Part shown: piece by piece, positions 1 through 5,479 of the stretch
Numbering within the stretch: position 1 is the first letter of the stretch
How the letters are laid out: every line of letters starts with the position of its first letter
DNA from: Candidatus Cibiobacter qucibialis
GTDB taxonomy: Bacteria > Bacillota > Clostridia > Oscillospirales > Ruminococcaceae
Direction of reading: 5' to 3'
DNA: 12,041 nt
Assembly: GCA_004000625.1 (NCBI GenBank)
Contig: SAUS01000068.1
Span: forward strand, 1 to 12,041
The notes under the pieces: generated by a model
Told to the model about the DNA's origin: nothing
What the model saw: only the letters and a program-made list of their open reading frames with translations
The model's database searches: none
Position numbers and translations under genes: made by a program

Positions 1-99
1 GCGCTCACCTTTGCAGCATCCAGTATTATCTGCGCTTTTGGCTTAGCATCTGCCGTACCTCGCTCGCCGTATCGGCACTTAGAATTATGCGGTATTTCC
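1..99 (-). repeat. Truncated copy of the 286-bp inverted-repeat element (copy 2)
   Basis: Bases 1-99 are the reverse complement of 3053-3151, with mismatches seen only at position 56 (T for C) and at position 97 near the tip. The copy begins inside the element at the window edge and ends with the terminal sequence around 81-99, where the last bases of the terminal repeat are degenerate (GTATTTCC instead of GTATTGCC). The rest of the copy would lie outside the window. No open reading frame in it looks real. Confidence 0.9.
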
Positions 100-236
100 A
101 TTCTGTTTCTACAAACGCAGCGGGATTTTGCGTTAAAAACTCTTGGAATCCACAAAGAATTCCTGCGGCTCTTTGCCTTAAATCCTGTCTGTGTTTGCGA
201 AATATCCGTCATTTTCTTTGTTTTCAGATATACCTT
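100..236. other. Non-coding spacer with small hairpins and a motif resembling the MATE leader
   Basis: There is no credible gene here. Two small inverted repeats are visible: AACGCA/TGCGTT (114-119 with 129-134) and GGAAT/ATTCC (145-149 with 159-163). The stretch 181-236, ending TTTTCAGATATACC, aligns by eye with 7671-7724 in the MATE leader: it shares AAATCC, CTGT, GAAA, CCGT and TTTTCAGATA in the same order. This could be an old small repeat sitting between the edge copy of the 286-bp element and the MFS terminator. I do not recognise a named RNA family. Confidence 0.35.
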
Positions 237-282
237 AAAAAGGGGTATATTCCCCAGGTGTACCTGAACAGAATATACCCCT
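236..282 (-). terminator. Rho-independent terminator of the MFS transporter gene
   Basis: Perfect 12-bp arms, AGGGGTATATTC at 241-252 and GAATATACCCCT at 271-282. The 18-nt loop itself contains a nested CAGGT/ACCTG stem (255-259 with 262-266). Read on the minus strand the hairpin is followed by TTTTTAAGG, as expected for intrinsic termination. It lies 33 nt beyond the stop codon of the MFS gene. The plus-strand side has no T-run, so it acts mainly on the minus strand. Confidence 0.85.
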
Positions 283-315
283 ATATTGTAATGCGAATCG
301 AATATCTTGTCAAAT

Positions 316-1674
316 TTACTGCTTGGCTTGCTCTGCTTTGGGCAAAAAGCCGAAGTACAGCACCGCGCCCACAATGATGATAATAATGATGGACAAAATG
401 CCGTAATGACTGGACTGGGCGTTGATCGCATCGATCTGCTCCGCCGTTGCGGTCTGAGCGGTCAGCCCCTGGGCCCCCAGCATTCCATTTGCCACCACAC
501 TGCTGACAACGCCGACCAAAGCCGGGCCCATGATGGAGCTGAACTTGCCAAAGATATCGAAGAAGCCGAAGAACTCGCCGGAGCGGTCCTTATCCGGGAT
601 CAGCTTGCCGTACATGGAGCGGGACAGCGCCTGAATGCCGCCCTGGCTGGTGGCGCACAGCACAGCCAGCACCCAGAACTGCCACAGGCTGTTCATAAAG
701 AACGCAAAGATGCAGATGAACATATACACGCAGATGCCAAAGCCCACCATGGTGCGGGCACCAAACTTTTCGCTGCACTTGATGTAAAGCAGGCAGAACG
801 GCAGGCCCAGAATCTGCACCAGCAGCAACGCCAGCATCATGCCTGTGGAATCCAGCCCCAGGTTGGTGCCATAGGTGGTTGCCATGCTGATGACGGTGTG
901 CACGCCGTCAATATAGAAGAAATACGAAAGAATATAGATCAGCATCGGCTTGTTGGCAATGATCTCCTTGATGGTGGTACCAACGCCCTTAATGCTGCGG
1001 GCAACATCGCCCTTTTCATACGGCTTGCCAGAGGTCTGCTCGCAGTTTTTCAGCAGCGGCAAGCTGAACGCCAGCCACCACACAGCGGTCAGGCCAAACA
1101 CAAACGCCAGGCAGGTCAGCATGGGCACGCCAACCAGGTTCATGATCAGAAAAATAAGCAGCGGAATGGTGGAGCCGCCGATGTAACCCAGGCCGTACCC
1201 CATGGTGGAAACTTTATCCATGCGGTCCTCGATGGTAACATCGGTCAAAAAGGCATCGTAATAGATGGCGGAAGCATCAAAACCAATGACGCTGACGATG
1301 TACAGAACCAGGATCAGGCTGGCCACCTTGCCTGCTGCCACCGGGCCGGAGGTAAAATCCATCCCAGGCGTAAACGCCATGCCCGCGCAGGCTGCAACGC
1401 CCAGCAGCATGAAAAAGCTGAACAGCTTTTTGCGCATACCGCGGATATCGCCAAACACGCCCAGGAACGGAGCGGCCAGCGCCACGATCAGCATGGCGAT
1501 GCTGGTTGCATAGCCCCAGGTGGACATGCTGGAAACACTGTCCGCCGTATAGCCCGCAACCGTGTCAAAAAAGATGGGGAGCAGCGTTACAATGATAACG
1601 GAATGGGCGCTGTTGGCCCAGTCGTACATCATCCAACTGATTTCCTGCTTGGTATAGCCTTTAAGGATGTGCAT
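316..1674 (-). CDS. MFS transporter, UMF1 / Atg22-like family
   Basis: This is a 452-aa polytopic membrane protein of the major facilitator superfamily. The N-terminal signature YDWANSAHS (residues 17-25), followed by a hydrophobic segment ending LLPIFF, is typical of the UMF1 (unknown MFS 1) group, related to the vacuolar effluxer Atg22. The length and the repeated hydrophobic segments fit about twelve membrane helices. A charged GDIRGMRKK loop around residues 75-83 matches the usual loop between helices 2 and 3 of MFS proteins. The substrate is unknown; family members are often guessed to export small metabolites or amino acids. The ATG at 1672-1674 is supported by AGGAGG at 1681-1686 with a 6-nt spacer. 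It appears monocistronic, with a promoter near 1746-1774 and a terminator at 236-282. Confidence 0.9.
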   Translation of the reverse strand: MHILKGYTKQEISWMMYDWANSAHSVIIVTLLPIFFDTVAGYTADSVSSMSTWGYATSIAMLIVALAAPFLGVFGDIRGMRKKLFSFFMLLGVAACAGMAFTPGMDFTSGPVAAGKVASLILVLYIVSVIGFDASAIYYDAFLTDVTIEDRMDKVSTMGYGLGYIGGSTIPLLIFLIMNLVGVPMLTCLAFVFGLTAVWWLAFSLPLLKNCEQTSGKPYEKGDVARSIKGVGTTIKEIIANKPMLIYILSYFFYIDGVHTVISMATTYGTNLGLDSTGMMLALLLVQILGLPFCLLYIKCSEKFGARTMVGFGICVYMFICIFAFFMNSLWQFWVLAVLCATSQGGIQALSRSMYGKLIPDKDRSGEFFGFFDIFGKFSSIMGPALVGVVSSVVANGMLGAQGLTAQTATAEQIDAINAQSSHYGILSIIIIIIVGAVLYFGFLPKAEQAKQ

Positions 1675-1722
1675 GGGGTACCTCCTGATTTTGCATCCCG
1701 CCGCCGGGCAGGCCGCATTTAC

Positions 1723-1774
1723 AGGGCAAAATTGCCCTTATTGGTATTGTAGCATTTCAGGCGGGCAAAAACAA
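1723..1774 (-). promoter_or_regulatory. Predicted promoter of the MFS gene with an adjoining palindrome
   Basis: On the minus strand TTGTTT (1769-1774) is separated by 17 nt from TACAAT (1746-1751), a reasonable sigma-A-type pair with a good -10 and a weak -35. The predicted start of transcription is near 1739. Directly at that start lies the palindrome AGGGCAA-AA-TTGCCCT (1723-1738, 7-bp arms), which could be an operator or a leader hairpin. A very similar palindrome sits just downstream of the MATE promoter. The -35 box lies within the T-tract of the preceding terminator. Confidence 0.45.
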
Positions 1775-1795
1775 CAAGCCCCGCGTATGCGGGGC
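1766..1795 (-). terminator. Rho-independent terminator of the 373-aa membrane protein gene
   Basis: GCCCCGC (1778-1784), loop GTAT, GCGGGGC (1789-1795) form a perfect 7-bp GC stem. On the minus strand it is followed by TTGTTGTTTTTG. It lies 70 nt past the stop codon at 1865 and separates that gene from the MFS gene. Confidence 0.8.
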
Positions 1796-1864
1796 GTAAA
1801 AATCTGGTCAACTTTTCCGTCGTTTTTAACGAAATTGCACAAATATATTATTTTTGTTCAAATG

Positions 1865-2986
1865 TCAGTTTGCGTTTTCAGAGGCAGCTTCCGCAGCGTC
1901 CGCTGCGGGTTCAGTGGCTTCCATCGTCACATCGTCCTGCGCTGCGGGTGTTTCCTCACTGGCTGCGGTTTTCTCAGCGTTGTCCGTGTCCGTCAGGTCC
2001 TGACCGGCTTCGTTTTCCACGCGGTTCTGCATGTACTCTTCCAGCTTATCACCAAATTCAACGGTGCCGTATTCATTTTGGTAATCGGTCAGCGGGTTGG
2101 TGCCAAAGGCGGCCATGTAGCGGTTCAACAGTTCATCGCCGTCCTTTTCGGGCACATCATCCAGGCTGGTGTAGGCATCGCCGTCCACATAGTACACGGT
2201 ATCAACATGGGCCGCAATGTTTTGCAGGTTGCCGTGCATTTCCCACTCATCCAGCCATACACTCCACACTTCGCCATCGGTCAGGTTGCTCTGGTCCACA
2301 TCAAAGCGATAGTATTCTACCGGGATATCCGTGGCATTTACCGCATCCATTACCTTCATGCAGTCTCGCACAAATTCTTCGGCGGTGGTCTGGGCACCGT
2401 AATTCATGGTCAGGTACACCGTTGCGTGCATCGTACCCACCGGCATATCCATGAACCAGCTCTCGCTGCTGACATCAATGGAATAATCATGTACAAAATC
2501 ATGGGCATTGGGGATATTGCTCAGTGCCTTCTGAACAGACTTCTTGTACTGTTCCTCGGTGGTAACACGCTTGGTCACGTTTTCGGGAGTGAATGCCTGG
2601 GCTACTGCGGCCACTGCACCGGAAGCCCCCGCCGTGAGCATGATGATAATGCAGAGGAAGATGGAAATACCATCATACTTAATCTTTACATCGGGGCGTG
2701 CGGCGTAAATCAGCACCTCAATGCCCAGAACGATCAGCACCACCGGGGCATACTTTACCACGCTGAGCACATTGACATTCGGCATAAAAATCTGGGCCAG
2801 CTGGATGGCACCGATGGCAACCAGCATCAGGCCAAGGCTGAAGGTGCCCACCCGCCGCACTTTGACCGGGGGCTTGGGGGCCGTTTCGGGCGCGGCCTGC
2901 GCGGTGGTTTCCTGGCTGGCATCCTGGCAGGTATCCTGGGTCGGTTCCTCCGGCACAGGGGTATTCTGGTTAAAATTGTTTTCCAT
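1865..2986 (-). CDS. Hypothetical membrane protein with three N-terminal helices and a large extracytoplasmic domain
   Basis: This 373-aa protein is not recognised by name. Its N-terminus (residues 1-45) is hydrophilic and rich in Gln, Thr, Pro and Glu. Three hydrophobic segments follow at about 48-68, 77-94 and 107-129. The first two, with the short polar turn between them, resemble the paired helices of LiaI/LiaF-type (DUF5668-like) membrane proteins; this is a resemblance only. Residues 130-325 form a soluble, acidic, Tyr- and Trp-containing domain, probably outside the membrane. The last 50 residues are a low-complexity Ala/Glu/Asp tail. The ATG at 2984-2986 has only a modest Shine-Dalgarno, GGTGA at 2993-2997. 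The gene stands alone between the 286-bp repeat and its terminator at 1766-1795. A sensor or envelope-stress role is conceivable but unproven. Confidence 0.75.
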   Translation of the reverse strand: MENNFNQNTPVPEEPTQDTCQDASQETTAQAAPETAPKPPVKVRRVGTFSLGLMLVAIGAIQLAQIFMPNVNVLSVVKYAPVVLIVLGIEVLIYAARPDVKIKYDGISIFLCIIIMLTAGASGAVAAVAQAFTPENVTKRVTTEEQYKKSVQKALSNIPNAHDFVHDYSIDVSSESWFMDMPVGTMHATVYLTMNYGAQTTAEEFVRDCMKVMDAVNATDIPVEYYRFDVDQSNLTDGEVWSVWLDEWEMHGNLQNIAAHVDTVYYVDGDAYTSLDDVPEKDGDELLNRYMAAFGTNPLTDYQNEYGTVEFGDKLEEYMQNRVENEAGQDLTDTDNAEKTAASEETPAAQDDVTMEATEPAADAAEAASENAN

Positions 2987-3051
2987 AGTTAATCACCATT
3001 TTCTCTTTTGTCTGTTGAATCATTGTCAGGCTATCGGGCGGCGCTGTTTTT

Positions 3052-3337
3052 AGGCAATACCGCATAATTCTAAGTGCCGATACGGCGAGCGAGGTGCGGC
3101 AGATGCTAAGCCAAAAGCGCAGATAATACTGGATGCTGCAAAGGTGAGCGCCGCCAGTGGCGGAAACAGCGAACCGAAGCAGGGGCAGCGGTCGCAGAGT
3201 GCGAGGGGCTTTTGCCCCCGAAGCACGATGCGGGTACCGCAACCCGACATTATCGAGCATTTTGGCAACGCAGATGCCGTGCCGCAGCCGCCGAAGCGGT
3301 GCTTAAGCCGTCAGGCGGGAATTGTGCGGTGTTGCCT
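3052..3337 (+). repeat. Complete 286-bp MITE-like element with 19-bp imperfect terminal inverted repeats
   Basis: The left end (3052-3070) reads AGGCAATACCGCATAATTC and the reverse complement of the right end (3319-3337) reads AGGCAACACCGCACAATTC: 17 of 19 positions match and both differences are C/T. Internal hairpins are visible: CCGCC/GGCGG (3151-3163), CGCA/TGCG (3194-3204) and GGGGC-TTTT-GCCCC (3205-3218). Truncated relatives occur at both window edges (1-99 matching the left half, 11981-12041 matching the right end), both inverted relative to this copy. No transposase is encoded, so movement would need an enzyme supplied from elsewhere. I see no clear target-site duplication; the left flank is a T-run. 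It sits between the sigma-operon 3' end and the 373-aa gene. Confidence 0.85.
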
Positions 3338-3437
3338 TTATTCCAAATGGCCGCAGGCTACCAGGCGGGGTGCTGTGCTGCCCCCTGCCCTACACTTTCT
3401 TTTCAATTTTCTTTTCAAATTTGCTTGCTTTGCCGGT
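3338..3437. other. Short spacer after the sigma operon; no clear terminator
   Basis: Between the stop codon at 3438 and the repeat end at 3337 there is a pyrimidine-rich tandem (TTTTCTTTTCAA, almost twice, about 3389-3416) and a weak G/C-rich inverted stretch around 3364-3390 with no T-tail. No convincing terminator for the sigma operon is seen; the adjacent hairpin-rich repeat might serve instead. Confidence 0.4.
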
Positions 3438-3989
3438 TCAGCCCTGGTATGGGGGCAGGTCGTCGGTATCGTTGTGGTGGGCATGTTTGCCAAAGCCCAG
3501 CAGGCGGCCGCCAAAAGCAATCAGCAGCACCGCTACCACAATAGACGGGATTACATCGTTGATTGCGTAAATCATACTCCAATGAATGCCCAGCTGCACA
3601 AAAATGCTTTCCACGATCGGCCAGATCACGCTGTTATACATCACATAGGCACCCGTAAGCAGCAGGCACCAGCCGATGATTTTGTTCATTTTGGGGGTCA
3701 TTTTGGTTTTGGCATCGCCGAGCTGATTCTGCCAGTCCGGCGGGAGCAGGAAGCCATCCGGCTTGGGGTCCCCTGCTACCAGGTAGCGGATGAGGTCATA
3801 GGTGTCAAAAAAGCTGAACATATACACCACGGCGACGCCCACCACCAGCGGGGAAATGATGGCGCCCAACATGATGAACAGGCAGAAGTAGACCAGCAGC
3901 GAGGTACCGCGCTTCATATACCCGTAATACATCTGCCCTGCGCCGGGGATGCAGGCAAAAATAAAGGTCAAAAATGCGTTTTTCTTCAT
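3438..3989 (-). CDS. Small polytopic membrane protein, TM2-like N-terminus, third gene of the sigma operon
   Basis: This 183-aa protein begins with FLTFIFACIPGAGQMYYGYM (residues 6-25). The P-G-x-G-x-x-Y-x-G pattern is that of TM2-type and related small membrane proteins. Hydrophobic segments follow at roughly 28-45, 47-62, 104-124 and 144-163. Residues 70-102 form a polar loop with two PP/PK-rich turns, and the C-terminus is short and His/Asp-rich. The gene starts 6 nt after the anti-sigma stop codon, and its Shine-Dalgarno (GGAGAG) lies inside the end of the anti-sigma gene, so the two are very probably co-translated. It may assist or sense with the anti-sigma factor in the membrane; the function itself is not known. 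Confidence 0.8.
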   Translation of the reverse strand: MKKNAFLTFIFACIPGAGQMYYGYMKRGTSLLVYFCLFIMLGAIISPLVVGVAVVYMFSFFDTYDLIRYLVAGDPKPDGFLLPPDWQNQLGDAKTKMTPKMNKIIGWCLLLTGAYVMYNSVIWPIVESIFVQLGIHWSMIYAINDVIPSIVVAVLLIAFGGRLLGFGKHAHHNDTDDLPPYQG

Positions 3990-3995
3990 AGTGTA

Positions 3996-4583
3996 TCACT
4001 CTCCGTGGGCGGGGCTGCCGCCGTTATTGGTGGGGTTGCTGCGGGGCACAACCGGGTCGGCCAGCTGGGCCAGCCCACTATTGATGGTAAGCTGCATTCC
4101 GTCGAACATATTGCTCAGGCCGCTGCTCATGCTGTCAAACATACCGCCAAGCGCCTGGCTTACCGTCACTCTGGGGGTAACGTCCGGCAGCTGCTGCACG
4201 GGCTTTTGCACCGTACCAACGCCGCCAAAAAACCCGAACCGCCACAGCGCAAAGGCCAGCATTACGGCGGCAGCCGTGGAAACATAGCGGTTTGTCATAA
4301 TGCGGAAGCTGCGCAGCCGCATCAGGGCCTGCACCTGGGGGATCAGGTCCCGCATGGGCTGTTTCAGCTTTTCGGGGGCCGATTCAATCAGGGCGGTATA
4401 GCGGGCAAGGCAGTAATCACAGAAGGTCAGGTGCTCTGCGGCCTCCAGGCTGCCCAGTTCATCCAGGCGGCTCTCCTGCAGGGCGTGCAGCCCCTCATCC
4501 GTCAGGTGGCCTTCAGCATCAAACAGGGCTTCGTTATCAAATGGGGTGTTATTTTCGTTTTGCGGAAACATTGCCTGTTCCAT
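3996..4583 (-). CDS. Putative zinc-finger anti-sigma factor, single-pass membrane protein
   Basis: A 195-aa protein with a cytoplasmic N-terminal domain containing H51-x3-C55-x2-C58 (EHLTFCDYC), the core of the zinc-binding anti-sigma (ZAS) fold. One membrane helix spans about 101-120, followed by a roughly 75-residue outer part rich in Gly, Ser, Met and Pro without a recognised domain. Family knowledge: such proteins bind and hold an ECF sigma factor until an envelope signal releases it. Context agrees. The ATG shares one base with the sigma stop codon (TAATG at 4581-4585), and AAAGGAGG (4592-4599) gives a strong ribosome site, so the pair is translationally coupled in near-equal amounts. 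No cysteine is seen in the outer part, so that part has no obvious thiol-sensing site. Confidence 0.85.
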   Translation of the reverse strand: MEQAMFPQNENNTPFDNEALFDAEGHLTDEGLHALQESRLDELGSLEAAEHLTFCDYCLARYTALIESAPEKLKQPMRDLIPQVQALMRLRSFRIMTNRYVSTAAAVMLAFALWRFGFFGGVGTVQKPVQQLPDVTPRVTVSQALGGMFDSMSSGLSNMFDGMQLTINSGLAQLADPVVPRSNPTNNGGSPAHGE

Positions 4584-5122
4584 TATTCCTGCCTCCTTTC
4601 CATGATCTGTTTGCGCAGGATCGCTTTTGCGCGGAACAGCTGGTTCTGAACAGTGGGTGCCGGGCGGCCCAGCTTTTGGGCTATGGCCGCCACGGGCAGC
4701 CCGTCCAGCAGATACATGGCCGCGGCCCGGCCATAGGGTTCGCGCAGGGTGCGCACCATCGTTTCCAGCTCTGCGGCATCGGTCTGGCGCATAAATTCAT
4801 CCTGCGGGTCCGGCTCTGCGCTTTGCAGGCCGCTGCCGGGCGGCGGTGTGCCGCGTGGTTCCGGCATCGTTTCGTCGGATTGTGCCTCCACCCTGCGCGC
4901 CCAGGAGCTTTTCAGGTGGTCCTTGCATTTGTTGGCCGCCACACGCACCAGCCATTGCTTATAGTATTGGGGCTCGCACCGGTCAATGGACGACCATGCC
5001 GAAAGGAAGGTATCCTGGGTCAGATCCTCGGCGGTGTGGGGGTTGTGGACAAACTGCAAACAAACGGTATAAACCAGTTTTTGGTATTGCTGCATCAGCT
5101 GGGTAAAATCTGTTTGGTTCAG
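4583..5122 (-). CDS. RNA polymerase sigma factor, ECF subfamily (probable CTG start)
   Basis: About 179 aa with the two ECF domains. Region 2 (about residues 13-70 from the CTG) contains QKLVYTVCLQFV, AEDLTQDTFLSAW and a WLVRVAANKCKDHL segment. Region 4 (about 125-175) contains a helix-turn-helix, LPVAAIAQKLGRPAPTVQNQLFRAKAIL. The linker (about 75-108) is long, Pro-rich and acidic. Start choice: the first in-frame ATG (5093-5095) has no Shine-Dalgarno and would cut off the first turn of region 2. The in-frame CTG at 5120-5122 is 8 nt from AAAGGAGGT and restores NQTDFTQLMQQYQKLVY, the usual ECF opening. No in-frame ATG, GTG or TTG was found near the ribosome site. It heads a sigma, anti-sigma and membrane-protein operon. 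The regulon is unknown. Confidence 0.88.
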   Translation of the reverse strand: MNQTDFTQLMQQYQKLVYTVCLQFVHNPHTAEDLTQDTFLSAWSSIDRCEPQYYKQWLVRVAANKCKDHLKSSWARRVEAQSDETMPEPRGTPPPGSGLQSAEPDPQDEFMRQTDAAELETMVRTLREPYGRAAAMYLLDGLPVAAIAQKLGRPAPTVQNQLFRAKAILRKQIMERRQE

Positions 5123-5130
5123 TGCCCCAC

Positions 5131-5139
5131 ACCTCCTTT
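5131..5139 (-). promoter_or_regulatory. Strong ribosome binding site that points to a CTG start
   Basis: AAAGGAGGT on the minus strand ends 8 nt before the CTG at 5120-5122. Nearby ATG and GTG codons either overlap or precede this site or are out of frame with the sigma coding sequence, and the first in-frame ATG is 35 nt away. The site therefore decides the start. Confidence 0.6.
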
Positions 5140-5169
5140 CGCATTCATCTGCCGGCGCGCTTTCTTTGT

Positions 5170-5183
5170 TGGAAGCGCTTCTG
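5170..5183. promoter_or_regulatory. Palindrome upstream of the sigma gene, cre-like
   Basis: TGGAAGCGCTTCTG contains the perfect 10-bp palindrome GAAGCGCTTC (5172-5181). It matches 10 of 14 positions of the CcpA operator core TGAAAGCGCTTTCA. It lies between the upstream terminator and the sigma ribosome site, where a repressor could act. Its role as a catabolite-control operator is an inference. Confidence 0.25.
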
Positions 5184-5195
5184 TATACTAATACG

Positions 5196-5227
5196 AAAAA
5201 TGCTCCCGGTATTTTGCAACGGGAGCA
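5196..5227 (-). terminator. Rho-independent terminator after the MATE-xth operon
   Basis: TGCTCCCG (5201-5208) and CGGGAGCA (5220-5227) are perfect 8-bp arms with an 11-nt loop. Minus-strand transcripts would end in TTTTTCG. It lies about 250 nt past the xth stop and just before the sigma operon. Its 5' arm plus loop start (TGCTCCCGTTGCA on the minus strand) is identical to that of the terminator at 7773-7804. Confidence 0.8.
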
Positions 5228-5277
5228 GATATTTTTGAAAAAATTATGAAAATTTCAGATTGTCGAAAAGGTCTTCA

Positions 5278-5398
5278 TAGGGGGCGCATTGTGCGCCCGA
5301 TGCGAAGCATCGTCCCCTACAAATTGGCGTTAGGTCCATCACAAATTTGTAATGTGTACCGGGGCAATGCCGCAGCGGGGTGAGATCGTGCACCCCTA
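5278..5398. repeat. Hairpin-rich TAGGGG/CCCCTA repeat-like block
   Basis: The intergenic block starts TAGGGG (5278-5283) and ends CCCCTA (5393-5398), with a further CCCCTA at 5314-5319. The left unit folds as two adjoining stems, GGGCGCA/TGCGCCC (5282-5298) and CGATGC/GCATCG (5298-5312), inside a TAGGGG/CCCCTA outer stem. The right unit has GGGGTG/CACCCC (5377-5382 with 5391-5396), and ACAAATTTGT (5341-5350) lies between. Such GTAGGGG-type palindromic units are familiar as dispersed repeats in gut Clostridia. No coding frame here looks real. Confidence 0.5.
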
Positions 5399-5479
5399 CA
5401 TGTTTTATACCCACATGCTCTGTAAAAGAAAGGCACAGTTTTTTCGACACACCGAATATTTCTTGGACGTTTTGCAGCT

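Noticed and set aside
307..1752. Long plus-strand reading frame (481 codons) opposite the MFS gene
   Set aside because: Its His/Gln/Ala-rich translation has no domain pattern, and the opposite strand encodes a clear transporter with a good ribosome site; it is an antisense shadow.
2970..3268. Two small minus-strand frames (72 and 96 codons) within the repeat
   Set aside because: They lie almost entirely in a non-coding dispersed repeat and have no recognisable protein features. They would be predicted in every copy and are a common source of false hypothetical genes.
3144..4649. Plus-strand reading frame of 501 codons across the repeat and opposite the anti-sigma genes
   Set aside because: It starts inside the repeat, runs antisense to two well-supported genes, and its composition is typical of shadow frames.
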